A stretch of DNA of 64,000 nt, taken from contig JALGQZ010000004.1 in NCBI GenBank assembly GCA_023105745.1, positions 42,753,437-42,817,436 on the forward strand. The letters run 5' to 3'. This DNA is from Austropuccinia psidii (lineage: Eukaryota; Basidiomycota; Pucciniomycetes; Pucciniales; Sphaerophragmiaceae). The position numbers were made by a program, and so were the translations under genes. How positions within the stretch are numbered: the first letter of the stretch is position 1; the number at the start of each line of letters is the position of its first letter. This document shows positions 34,627 to 46,479 of the stretch, piece by piece. The notes under the pieces are model-generated. The model saw only the letters and a program-made list of their open reading frames with translations, was not told the origin of the DNA and did no database searches.

Positions 34627-35881
34627 ATGAAGATAATCTATGGCTTGCCACATCCATCAGGTCACTTAATATGTACAGATTATTTAACCATAATTAATTG
34701 GCTTTCAGTAAAATCCAATTTAGAGTCATGTTTTGGTACTAGTGGTTCAACATCTATTGGAAGACCTCCTTCATTAAAGCAGCATGGATTTCAGCTCATG
34801 GCCATTGAGGTCAACAAAAGATCACAAAATTTCCTAAACCTTAGCTCAAGCAGAATCCAAGATCAGTGGCAAATATATAAAAAGAAGTATATGGCAGCAA
34901 AAAAATTCTAAAACTTAACTGGGGCTGGAATAACAAAAGAAGATGAGATTCAAGGAGTGAAAATCTTGAAAGTATGTATCCTTGCTATGCTGTAATGGAT
35001 GTGCTCTTTGGCCACAAGCTCAATGTCACTCCCATTGCAAGCTATGATTTGCAAGAAAAAGACAGCTTAAATGGTGATCATGATGTTGATGTTTTTCTTG
35101 GTAAGGTAAGTTATCATATCTTCCTTTTTTTTACCTGCAATAATTAAACCTCATTTGCTTCTTAAAGGAGAATAATGGTTTGGAATCACCTCTCAATCTG
35201 GTTCTTTTGGTTCATAATGAAGATGACTTGGTTCAAGCAGAAAACCTTTGAGATGAATCAGTAAGTATGTTGAAGACTGATACTTATGAAATCCATTGGT
35301 GATTATTTCTCCTTTTACCAGCAAAGTATATCCATAACACATTCAACACAAAAGCATAATCAAGAATTGACACACAACTTGAATTACAAGAGTGGTTCTA
35401 GGAAAAGGCCGATGAATATGTTTTCACTGACATATGAAAATTTGCTTGAATCACAGTAAAAGGGTATTTTTTGGATTTATGATTACTCTGATAAATCCTA
35501 CTGACAAAATGCATTATTTTTATCCCATGAAACCAGTGAAAATTCTAGTTTGGAGTGGGACAGGGAGAGGTGGAATGAAGAGAAAGCAAGAAATGTGGAA
35601 AAGCAACAGCTTGAAGAAGTCAATTTTCAAAAGCAAATGGAGTTTGAGGAGAAGCAACATAAGAAGAAATACCAATTTGAAAAAGAAAAGTGGAATCGTG
35701 AATTGGAATTTAAGGAAAAGCAATGCCAGATGGATCTCACTATAGCGGCATTATCATCAAGCAGGCCAATTGTGGATCTGGAACACATTCTGACATTAAT
35801 CAATCAAAGACAAAATATTAGGTATACATCATGTGATCATCTTATATGTGGTGATTTGTTAAATAAAACGGATTTTTATGT
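34627..35881 (+). pseudogene. Harbinger accessory Myb/SANT-like DNA-binding protein
   Basis: The first part includes SSSRIQDQWQIYKKKYMAAKKF, followed by TGAGITKEDEIQGVKIL and then, one frame away, CYAVMDVLFGHKLNVTP. This is the order of Myb/SANT-like DNA-binding domains found beside fungal and plant transposases. A TAA (34,909-34,911) and a probable 1-nt deletion near 34,967 break the domain. Two short introns are plausible: about 35,107-35,167 (GTAAGT...TTAAAG) and about 35,262-35,322 (GTAAGT...ACCAG). The C-terminal part (35,550-35,881) is a highly charged Glu/Lys helix, likely a coiled coil, with EKWNRELEFKEKQ. In Harbinger elements this partner helps import the transposase and bind DNA (family knowledge). 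The exact start is uncertain. Confidence 0.65.
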
Positions 35882-36486
35882 GTAACTATGGCTCTTCTGT
35901 TGTCAAATCTAACTACACTTTATTACCAAATTAAAAATTTGATGTTTATTCATAATTGGGGCACCAACTTGCAATTGATCTTATGTCATGAAATTTAATT
36001 GCAATTTATTACAAAATTGAAAATTTGGGCAAGTTTTGCATCAAGATTTTATGCCAACTCTGTTCTAATTGAAATTGATGGCTCCCTCCCTATTTCCTTT
36101 CTTTTGGATTTTTTTCCAAATAAAAGTTAATGACCACTTTTTTCCTTTTTTTAAATGGTATTTTATGTCATTTTATTGTATTTGACAATTTTTTTCTTGT
36201 TTTTCTATATGTTTCCTATTTTTCATTTTTTATTTTGAATGTTTTCCAACTTTTAATTTTGAATTTTTATTTTTAATCTTTAATTTTTTATTTTCACCCC
36301 TCACTCTTCATTGTTTTTTTTCTTAGATTATCCAAAAAAAAAATCACTCTTCTTTTTTAATTCAGGTAAGTAATTTTTTTTGTTTTTTTTTCACAACTCT
36401 AATTTTTTAAACCTGATTCTAATTTTTCTTTTTTTTTATAGGTAATTTTTTTATTTTATCTGATTGCTTTTATCCACATCCAATAT

Positions 36487-36597
36487 ACCCCCACCCATCA
36501 ATATCCACCTCCAAAAACCCCCCATCCATCACCACACACCTCCAAAAACCCCCCACCCATCACCATCCACCTCCAAAACCCCCCACCCCAGTCACCC
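36487..36597 (+). repeat. C-rich ~31-bp minisatellite
   Basis: About three and a half units of a C-rich repeat with core CCACCTCCAAAAACCCCCCA and an ATCACC spacer. It stands out from AT-rich surroundings and lies between the first and second genes of the Harbinger element. Confidence 0.7.
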
Positions 36598-36686
36598 TTG
36601 AGCCTCCCAAAAAGGCTCCTGGGAGGTTCCAGGGATTAAACCTCTTAAATCATTCTGAATCAATTTGGAGCATTTTTTTAAGTTTT

Positions 36687-36720
36687 TGATGTTAATGGCC
36701 TCCAGAGGCCATTAACATCA
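36687..36720. other. Perfect hairpin, 15-bp arms, 4-nt loop
   Basis: TGATGTTAATGGCCT (36,687-36,701), loop CCAG, then its exact reverse complement (36,706-36,720). No T-run directly follows, so a bacterial-type terminator is not implied. The role is unknown. Confidence 0.8.
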
Positions 36721-36729
36721 TTTATTTAT

Positions 36730-37310
36730 TTTTGTTTTTTTCTTTTTATTTCTTTGGTTGAATATAATACTGATCATGATTCTTTTTTTGATTTTTTTTT
36801 AAATCATAATCACATTTATGAGTATTTTTTTTAATTGATGATCATTAATGAATGACTGATTATTTTTTTTTTTTAAATAATAATGATATTTATGATTTTT
36901 GTTTTGTTTTTTTTTTAAATCATCATCATTACTAACCTCCATTTTTTTTCTTCTTCTTTTTAATAATCATCAGTAATCACTGATAAATTGTTTTTTTTTT
37001 TAATTTATTCATTTTTTAAATCATAATCATCTTTATGATTTTCTTGTTTGATCATTATGAATTCTGACCTGTTTTGTTTTTTAATAATCATCATCATTAA
37101 TCACTGATGATAATTTTTCTTTTGATATCATAATCATATTTATGATTATTTTTTCCTTTTTTTGATCTTATGATTGCTGACCTGTTTATTTTTTTTAAAC
37201 CATAATCATGTTTAACTTATGATTATTTTTTTTCTTTTTTTTGATGATTATCATTACTGACCCATAATTGTTTTTTATTTTAATTTTTTTTAATCTTTTT
37301 ATTTATTTGG
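36730..37310. repeat. Degenerate low-complexity TCATAATCAT/T-run repeats
   Basis: Irregular repeats of T-runs alternating with AATCATAATCATATTTATGA-like words, about 50-60 bp apart, upstream of the dioxygenase-like gene. Confidence 0.6.
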
Positions 37311-37349
37311 TGATATAGGGGTGGATTATTTATAAGGGTTTATTTTTCA

Positions 37350-38702
37350 ATGTCATTCCATTTCAGCCCCCTTCCATCTTCTTTGAAATTCAAAAAAAAA
37401 CCTCCTCCTCTGTCTCACTCTTCAAATCATTCTGATAATGTCATGGTTAGGACTAAACCAGATTCAGCACATCATCAGAATTATTTGAATGATGTTGAAT
37501 GTACTATTCCTCCTCTTGATGTCATTGTTAGTACTAAACCAAATATAGAGAATCATGAGGATAATAATACCAAATTAAACTATAAAGGAAAACTCACCCA
37601 AAGCAAAAGACAACACATCCATAATTCAAAACAAATTATGTCTCACCTTGGCCATTTAAACACAGAATATAAGAAATTTTCAACCATTTCAATTGACAAG
37701 AAATCAGCCAATGCATCATGGTTAAAACCTCCATTACTCGACACTCTACCCCATCCTTATGTACTCATTGATAAAACCAAAAAGCCCTTTTTACCTGTCA
37801 TCATATATGAAATAACCCCTTTTGATAATTCTTCTGGCCACTCTCAATTGCTCCAAAACCTCATCATGACATTAATGTCCTTATCTCAAAATCAACAAGA
37901 GATTAAAACCAATAAGCAACTCTTAGGTGGAATTATGAAAGGTATTGGGTTTCATCCTGGTTCTTACTCTGGAAAATCTGCAGGTGTGTGATCTTTTTTT
38001 GCTTATTATTTTAATAATTTCTAAGTAATTACAGAAGTTTTAGGTGTTTACTCCAGAAAACCAGGTTTAACTCCTCATCAAATTGAAACAGATAATAATA
38101 AATGGACCAACCTTCATCAATATGACAAATTTGTTTACTCAAGAGTCTCCCATTTTTCAAGATTAGCTGAAAATGAAAATCAGTCATTAATGGAAGCAGC
38201 CAAATTATCAAATTTCAGTCAACTAGAATGAAATTCTGCCAACCAAAAGGAATAATTCAAGTCTTTTACAAATGTCATTGTCACTCAAGATGTATTTTTC
38301 AATAAGCCACACCAAGATTTAAACAATATCAATTCCTGGACTTATGGTATACTTTATTTTGTATCAAAAAAAGATTTCCATCCCCTTCCAGCTGTCTTCA
38401 CCACCTCTGGACATGGCTTGCACTTCCCCAAATTGATAATGGAGATTGATATTTCAAAAAGACCTGGCATCATGGAAATTCTTTGAAAGACATCAACAAT
38501 GGTTCATCATAAAACAAATCCTCCTCCAGAAATGATCAATCATGACAAAATTACTCATTTTGGATGTTCTTTTCAAATAAACCATAAATTATTCAATGTA
38601 GGTGACAAATTCTTGAAAATGACACCCACCAAAATTAATTCAAAATTTAATGGGTACTTTGAAAGAAATATGCAGGACCAAAAAAGAACTAAAAAATATT
38701 AA
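37350..38702 (+). pseudogene. Probable TET/JBP-like 2OG-Fe(II) dioxygenase, broken
   Basis: Exon 1 (37,350-37,983) has an ATG and 211 full codons. A 51-bp intron (GTGTGT...TTACAG, 37,984-38,034) joins it in frame to exon 2 (38,035-38,702). Exon 2 carries stops at 38,229 (TGA), 38,253 (TAA) and 38,484 (TGA). C-terminal blocks in order: NKPHQDLNNINSWTYG with an H-x-D metal pair, TTSGHGLHFPKLIMEIDIS, a VHHKT block with the second metal His, and THFGCSFQINHKL. This H-x-D ... H layout fits a double-stranded beta-helix 2-oxoglutarate/Fe(II) dioxygenase. It resembles proteins I recall as expanded in rusts and related to TET/JBP 5-methylcytosine oxidases of basidiomycete transposons. The family call is an inference. 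The N-terminal 210 residues are unassigned. Confidence 0.5.
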
Positions 38703-38789
38703 TTTCAAAAAGTTTTATTTTACCAATAGCATCTCCACTCCATTTTATGCCATTAAATTAAGTACATAAATCAATGGTCCTGATGAAAT

Positions 38790-40097
38790 TCACAATTGAC
38801 TATTTTTCCATGCCAAAGTAATTGGCTTAGGTTTTTCATGCATATTTACCACATCTTCCAAAATGTTGTTATTGGACAGATTTTCTGCATGTGGTGGATC
38901 ATCATCCTCATATAGATCAAACCATTCATCACAAATTTGTGCTAACATATTATGTAAAATTGTGCAAGAAACAACCCAACTAACAAAATATTCAATTTCA
39001 TGATTATCCCTCATTTGATTTTGCATTTCCCTTAGAGAAAGCCCCTTCCCCTTCAAAATTCCACTTTCATGCTCAATTCTGACCCTTGATTTTGCTAGAC
39101 AGTAATTGAAAGAATGGTTGTCTTCATTCTGTGCTAAAAATCCCTTATATGCCGGAACAACCCAAGGAAAGCTTTCATATGTTGAATCAGAAAGTAAGTA
39201 CAGATCCTTTTCATAAATCTCTTGAGGTGTTTGTGCTGTTTTTATATGTTGAAAGACATTCAAATCATGAAGTGACCCAGTACAACCAACATGTAGAGCA
39301 GTGAACTGTTTTTTGATATCACAAACCAGTTGTATTGACATAGAATAACTTAATTGTAAACAATCAGTAAGGATGAAATAATTGTAAACAATCAGTAAAG
39401 ATGAGATAAAGAATAAAAATTCAATAACTTACCTCTTCTTGAAATCAAAATAGGCTTCACCATCATTGGGGGGACATTGTGATAATGGTATGAGACTCCC
39501 ATCAATAAACCCAATTCACCCAGGGAAGCCTTCTGCCTGCATTACTTGAGACATCTCTCTTCATTGTTCTCTTTTTGGCCATATAATCACTTTGTGATTC
39601 AACTTCATTAATATCTGGATAAATCTTTTAGTGTAAAACACAATATCCCCATGGCTAATTCCAAATAACATTCCAATCTTTCCCAAAGCGGCACCATTGC
39701 CATTTGATCCTAGCCTTGATAGTGCCACAGCCGATTGGATGGCAGGATTGTGTTGTTTGTTTTGTGATTAGTTTTGAAAGGTTTCATCATATTGAACTTG
39801 TGCAACCAATTTTTCAAATGATTCATGTGTGGTCCTACATAGCTGTAGAAACCTTTCAGATGATAATGTTTGTAAATCATTCATTGTATACATGTAATGT
39901 GATGGATATCTTCTACAAGGATTGATGTATCTTTGTGATGTTATCATATCTAATAATATTATATTTTCCTGGATATCAGAATAACTATCAGAGTTGAGAG
40001 CATTGATGAACTGCAGTGAGTTTGACGTCTGAAGTAAAGGTAGCCTTTGCAATGCTTTTGGAATGGTAAAGAAAGAAAATATGTATAGAAAATGCAA
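38790..40097 (-). pseudogene. HARBI1-type DDE transposase (PIF/Harbinger), broken
   Basis: Exon 1 (40,097-39,433) and exon 2 (39,348-38,790) are joined by an 84-bp intron (GTAAGT...TTAAG), keeping the frame (FDFKK to YSMSIQLVCD). The N-terminal helical part contains RYINPCRRYPSHYMYTMNDL, then LSRLGSNGNGAALGKIGMLF. The catalytic DDE_4 core shows GFIDGS (first Asp), GSLHDLNVF (second Asp), the DSTYESFPWVVPAYKGF block and RVRIEH (Glu), then CTILHN. Exon 1 has three in-frame stops: TAA 39,768-39,770, TGA 39,561-39,563 and TGA 39,516-39,518; the core itself is uninterrupted in exon 2. The true start may be a later Met. The enzyme would cut and paste the surrounding element; this copy cannot. Confidence 0.85.
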
Positions 40098-40636
40098 TTT
40101 GAAATCAAATAACTTAATAAATTAACAGTATATTAAGATTTTATGCAAGAGAAGGGGAGCTCTATGCAATTTAACATGCCCTTACTGAGTTTTGTGTTGT
40201 AAAAATGTCCCTTTAAGTGAAGCTAAAGGCGGTATTTTAGTATCAAAACATGGGATTTGGTACAAAAAACCTGGGTTTTTGTACCTCAAAATACCTCACC
40301 TGTTGAGGTGTGGGATTTCCTAAATCCCAAAAAGTTAATTCAGGATTTGGAAAAAAAAATTTGGGATTTTGAGTGTGGGATTTGGTAACTTCAACACCCC
40401 CTATAGTTAGTATTTTCAATGTTAAAGTAAATATAATAGGTCCTTTTTGAAAAATCAAGCTAATAATTGCATTTTTGTACATTTTCTGCTAGATATATAT
40501 ATGAAAACTTAAATAAATCAATATTACCAATAATTATTATTGAGAATATAAATTTTTTTTTATTACCAATATAGGCATAATTAAATATTATTAATAGTAT
40601 TATTTTGAGGACATATAATGAGATATATCAGAAGTA

Positions 40637-40641
40637 TATCT
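40637..40641. repeat. Left target duplication of solo LTR (TATCT)
   Basis: Matches TATCC at 42,144-42,148 in four of five bases. Confidence 0.5.
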
Positions 40642-42143
40642 TGTCAGCCTGTGACTCCAAACAGAGCACCAGCATGAACTCCAACATATCATAAGTAATT
40701 TTATGAAGATTATTGAACAAACATAGCCAATACAGGTATAATATAAAGAAAGAACTTCCCAAATATTAAAATACCAACCTTACCCAAATAGGAGAAGAAA
40801 AGATGAAGATATGCCCTTTCAAAGATAAGACCAAATAAGCAAAACTCTTATTTTAACCTCTCATCTAGGTTATTAGTATTTAATTCAAAGACCATAAAAA
40901 TTTTATTTTATTGAATCTCTCAAAGAGATCTATCCAATGGTACCATCCATTTCTCTGTAGAATTTCTGCCTTGGGAGATACCATTATACCACCTTGATTT
41001 ACTAAGCACCCCTCAAAAGTCTAAGAAGGATTGCACAAAAATTTACAAAAGTACAACCAAATTGAAGATCTGAATGGAAGATTCAATTTGATATACCTTT
41101 CACCACTTTATGTTCAGAACTTGAAGATAGATCTTGGATAAAAGGTTTAACAAACCAAACACAGGTTTTCTGAAAATAACAATATAAAGAAACCCCTGTA
41201 TCTTTGCAATATATTCACACAGATTTACAGTAAGGTGTACCAAGCTGTATATATTATCAATAAATACATTTCTGTATCATTAAAACTGTGACATCTTCCA
41301 AATTGAAAGAGATATCTGGCTTGGAATTTTCTCAAGCCATATACCTATGTACAAAAATACATGAAAAAACTTTAAGCCCTTATAGCTTCTTTTTTGAAGA
41401 AGTTTAAAATAAAGAATACCAAATTGAAAAGCTCATGAAGGCCTTCAAGGTTATGCTCTTGGATCTTCTATATCTCAAAAACTGACTGAGATATCTGGGT
41501 TGGAGGTTTCTACCCAATACTGTTCTGTACCAGCCAGTACTGTCTTAATACTTAGAATAATGCTTTTTAAAAGCTTAAAACAACCCAGAATAACTCTTAT
41601 TAGTCATCCAAGAACTCTGGAAACCTTATAAAAGTTCTAAAGTGGCCTTTGATGAGTTTTTTCACCCTGTATTGATCCAGAATGATCATTTGTGGTCCCA
41701 AAACCACAACTCTGACTATTATGATGTCAGAATTGATAGTACAGAACCACAATCCAGCCTCTGTAGTTGAAATTCTCACTCTGAAGACGTGGGAAGAGCT
41801 TATCATCCCATCAAGAGCCTCAAAAAGGATAAAATCAGTCGTTTTCTCACTTGAAAAGGATTTAATCATCATTAATTCAATATTCTTAGATAGTAAAACT
41901 GTCAACAACAAGTAGTACTATTAGAATAAAAGTGATATAATGATAATCTTAATTATTGTAGTTGTTTGTTAGAGTGAGAAGATATTCAAAAGCTTCAATC
42001 AAGACCCTCAGTAGATTCATTACTACTGTTACTAATAACAGTAGGGTCTTAATTACTATTTTTATTTATTTTTTATCATGTCACAGTCATAGTGCTAGCT
42101 TGTATTTACTGTGTTTAAGCTACTACATAGACTAACCCTGACA
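40642..42143 (+). mobile_element. Solo LTR of the gypsy family, + orientation
   Basis: Starts TGTCAGCCTGTGACTC and ends AACCCTGACA. It is 1,502 bp and colinear with the reverse complement of the full-length element's LTRs. For example, shared blocks occur around GAGCACCAGCATGA, TCACCCTGTATTGATCCAGA and TCATGTCACAGTCATA. Divergence from them is much larger than between the two LTRs of the full element, so it is older. TATCT/TATCC flanks indicate an aged duplication. Open frames inside are not genes. Confidence 0.85.
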
Positions 42144-42148
42144 TATCC

Positions 42149-44997
42149 TATATGTATTAAATGATTAAAATTTGACAATAATAAATATATCTTTATTTTA
42201 TAAAAAAAATTATCATGAGTGAAAAAAATTGCATAAACAGTGCTATGTTAAAGTAACTGGAAATATCTTTAAAACCAGAGCTCATTAATCATCCAGAATT
42301 ATAAAAATATGTTAAAATATATTTATTTTTGAAAAAACCATTTTTTTGAGCTAATATCATGGAAGTACCTGTTTATTCAGTTTGAAAAAAATAAGACTAT
42401 TACAGTAATAATTATAGACATTTATTCAATTTGATTTGTTATATTATATCTAAGCTGCATCATTCTGAAGATTTTGACTTGTTTGTAAGTCTCTTTATGG
42501 TAAATATCATTCTGTTTTTGTTAGAGGGATTACCCCTACAAATTTTAATTTCCATAATACTTCCAATAAAACTATAGCTTTAGCTTACAGACTTAATAAC
42601 ATTTATTTTCATATTATAGCCAGTTTGAGTCTACTATTCTCAATAATTACAAAGACAAAAGTTATTTGGCTATTTTCACAAATTGACATAAGTTATTTTA
42701 ATTGTATTAAAACCTTATTCTATCACCAAAAGTTGTTACCAAAAGAATTAAGGTAAGAGTTTTATTTCTCTACCAGATTCAATAATACTGGAAACCGAGT
42801 TTTCACCTCACAATAAAGTCTCATGGACTAAAAAATAGGGGATAATATTATTACATAAGAGTAAAATTTGAGAGTAACTATTTTTTAAAGAGTTTTGGAG
42901 AAAACTGAGTATAAAATAATTTGTAAGCATACTATTGATCAAATTGATCAAAACCAATTATTATAGGTCCAAAAAGTTATGAAAAACTATAAAAAGAAAG
43001 AAAACCACAATTTAGGAGTTCCAAACCTTTAGACCACATAGAACCAATGAATTGTAGGTTTTTTGTGACTAATGTAGCTCCATGAGAGTGATATGGGTAA
43101 TACCATTAGCTACATGCACCTTGTGACACAGTGTTTAACCCAAGGGGTACTCTTATGTAGTGGAATGTGATCTACAGCTTTCAGGTATTGACCTCTAAGG
43201 TTTGACTATTAGTCAATAAGACAAAATACCAATATTTTACTTATTTTACTCTAAGTTTTCTAATAGAAATGCATAATAAGGTTAAAAATAATCATAATTA
43301 TTGTGGAAAATATTTTTATCATTTAAAAAGAATAAATATTATAATGAAACAAATAAATCAATGCTTTTATGAAAACTTATTATTGTTACCAAAAAATAAT
43401 AAATTTGTGGTAAAATTTTATTTAATAATAAAAACCAATATATAACAGGAATATTACTAATATTCAAGCTATATATTAATATAAATATTATTTATATCAA
43501 TAAAAGATTTATCAAAAGGATAAAAATGGAGAAAAAATGTCATAATAAAACAAATTACCCACTTTTAACCCCTAATATAATAATTTTGATCACTTTTACA
43601 CCTAAGACTGGAAATACAACTTATTTGAATTTTATTTGCAATAAAAAATAGAGAGAAATACAATCTTTACTATCTTACATGATTTGAGAAATTTGAAGAG
43701 AATTTCAACAAATCACAATGAAATATTCATATATTATCATAGAATTGATTGATTGATACAAGATATTATTTCATTATTTTATAATATAAGAGTATTATGT
43801 AAAGAACAAAGAATATTACCTTTTGATTGAATTTAATGTGCCTGAGGGGTAAATAGAGGAAGAAGAGGTCCTTTTATAGTAAACATCCCTTCATATAGAT
43901 ACCAGATACCCTCTAGTAGACATTTACTGATTTTATCAAGAGGAATTGATCAATATTTCAAGCTTTGGTGATTATCACATCATTATCAAACCTTTTTATC
44001 TCATTATTATTCCATTTTTTAGAGTTATCACTGTAACTCCAATTTTCTGACATCATGAGCTTGGAATATGACTTTATTTCTTTGATTAAAATATTTTAAT
44101 CATGAAATATAAATACCCACCAATCTTACCTCTAATTTTACTGTTAAACTGAGAATAAGGTTACAGTTAAAGATCAAAAATGATCATTTTTAAGCCTTGA
44201 CCTCAATCTTTAATGACTTTTTTAACAAAACTAAATTCAGGGAGTAGACTCCAACAGCTTTTAGTTTCCTTACTAAGCTTCTGAGAGTATTTTATTACAT
44301 CATCAACACTCTATTTTTTATGATTTTTCTAGTAATTCATCTTTTATGTCCAAATCTGCTATTTTAGACTTTGAACCATGATTTCATAAGGTTATACCTT
44401 GAATATCAAGATATGAAATATTTCATTATTCATGTATGAACTAGTAGAATCTTGATATCCACTTTCTTTTAAGTTTGGATCACTTTTAAATTCAAGTGGT
44501 CAACTGGTATTATTATTTTTCCCAATTTCTACATATTATTCTTAACCTTTTTTAAAATTTTCAAATAAATCTTCTATATTTATTCTTATATTTCTTTCTT
44601 GGTAGCTTTGATTTTTTATAAAGTCTTTATAATTATTAATGCAAAATATGTGAGCTAAGAACCATGAATATATGCATTGATCATAAAGGTGCATATATCC
44701 AGGTATCTCCATAGGTATTTGGTTTATAGATACTGAATAAAAGATTAATATATGTATTTTCAATGGGGAATCAAATTTTCATGAAGTTTTTGTTGATCTA
44801 ATCAAGGATGTATGCCTTTTTTGTGGAATTTTTACTTATTTCAATTATTTTAAGATTGGAATTTTAATTTTAATTATTAAAATAAGTTCTTTAATATTTT
44901 TTGTTAACTTTGTGGCTATGTGCACATATGTCAAAGACTCACTTAACTGGTCTTTCAACCATTTTGATAGCATTTTTTTCAAGAGTTCTTTTTGATG
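42149..44997. other. No recognisable feature
   Basis: AT-rich sequence with short AT repeats. A GTAGCTCCATGAGAG word near 43,076 recalls the dispersed repeat at 25.7 kb but is too short to use. No coding region is supportable. Confidence 0.5.
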
Positions 44998-45890
44998 AGG
45001 TCTGGCAGACAGAATTTTAAAACAAACCCAGAGCACAAGCATGACACCAAAATACCATAAACTAATGGAAGAGCAATGTTCCCAAAAAGATGACCTGAGA
45101 TAAAATATCTCACATTTTTATCCAAAAGAAAGGGGAAAGCCACCTCATTGTTAATAAAAAAAACTCTCATAATCATAGGAAAAACATAAAAAGATTTATC
45201 ACAGTTCAAAACCCAAAGTGATAATAAACCCTAATTTTTACCTCTCATCCAAATACAAGATGAAGGTGTTGAATAATATCAATTTGGGGCTATAAAACTT
45301 TACTAGCCAAATTGGTCCAGCTCCAAAACTGCAGAAGATATAGCTAAATATAAGCCAAATAAGGGTGAATGAACTGTTCAAATATCCTCTAGCTTCCACA
45401 TATTTAGTGTGAGATACCTGAAGTAGGGTCTTTTCAGAGGGAGCAAAATGTGATCTTTTTGATGGTACCCTCCATGATCTTTTATCTTATCTGGAAAAAA
45501 AATTCCTCAAGTATTTACTTTAATACAGAATTCATACAAAATCATATTCTTACAATGGGATTCAACGCTTGTATATCTTTTCATACTTGATGCTAGGTAT
45601 ACCAAATGAGTAACCATTGTATAGAAATCATCAAGGGCTAACAAATGAGCCACTTTTTAGATCTATATCTTCAGAAATCACAAATCTGTGGTGGTTTTCA
45701 GGATAAAATCTCACATTATTATAAAAAACCAATACTATTGTAAAGTCTCCAATACTATTTAATTAGATGTGTCAAAGCAAATCTAAGGTTTTTTTCACTT
45801 CAATAACTCACATTATGACCAATATGTTTTCCTTGAAAAGTGCTTTACAGAATTATATGTGTCTATCCTGTCAAAACACATCTGTGAGGT

Positions 45891-45895
45891 CCTCC
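45891..45895. repeat. Left target duplication of copia element (CCTCC)
   Basis: Four of five bases match CCTCT at 49,588-49,592. Confidence 0.5.
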
Positions 45896-46249
45896 TGTTG
45901 TATTATTTTTACAACCAACAATATAATTAAAAACTAAATTGAATATGCATAATACATCACAAAACTATTTAGGAAGAAACTTTATTTCATAAGATCTTTC
46001 CTAAGAGGAGATCTTTTCTCTCTAAAAATTTTTACTTTCAATCTTAATTTTGTTTTTTCTTCTTTTGAAGTATGCTAATCTTACTATAGGGGAAATTAAC
46101 ATGACTATAGGAAGTAAATAAATTTTATCAGATTTACCTATATTTAAGTAGATTATTTAAATGTAGTTTCAATTATTAGAATTGAAGCTTTTTTAAAAGA
46201 ATATCTCCTTCTTCCTTCTGGAACTTGTGAGAATGTACTCTGATAAACA
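45896..46249 (+). repeat. 5' LTR of the copia element
   Basis: 354 bp, from TGTTGTATTATTTTTACA to TGATAAACA. Aligns by eye to the 3' LTR through blocks such as GAGATCTTTTCT, GAAGTATGCTAAT, AATTAACATGACTATA and AACTTGTGAGAA. Confidence 0.7.
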
Positions 46250-46479
46250 GGCTACGAGCTTCCTATATCGGTAGCTTATCTTGCTCACTGTAACTTCTAT
46301 TATATCTTATGGATAATTAATTATATTTTGTACAAAATTGTTACAATATCAGTTACTTCACGATATTACCATCCACCCCTCTCTCTGAGTATATATATTT
46401 TTCTCTCTGAATTCTTTTTTGCTCACTTGACTCATATCCTTTACTTTATGTTTCATTTATCTTGACACTGGCAGGCTCT

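Larger units (their letters stand above)
34311..40401. mobile_element. PIF/Harbinger-like DNA transposon carrying three broken genes
   Basis: 6.1 kb. The left end reads GGGGGTGTCAAAGTCACC and the right end, inverted, GGGGGTGTTGAAGTTACC; the similarity continues for about 27 bp. Both subterminal regions are rich in GGGATTTGG-type words. The flanks share only TA (TTA left, TAT right), so the 3-bp TWA duplication usual for Harbinger is not clearly preserved. Inside lie a + strand Myb/SANT-type gene (34.6-35.9 kb), a + strand dioxygenase-like gene (37.3-38.7 kb) and a - strand HARBI1-type transposase (38.8-40.1 kb). The last two converge. A transposase plus Myb-like partner is the standard Harbinger gene pair; the third gene is extra. 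All three are inactivated. Confidence 0.75.
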
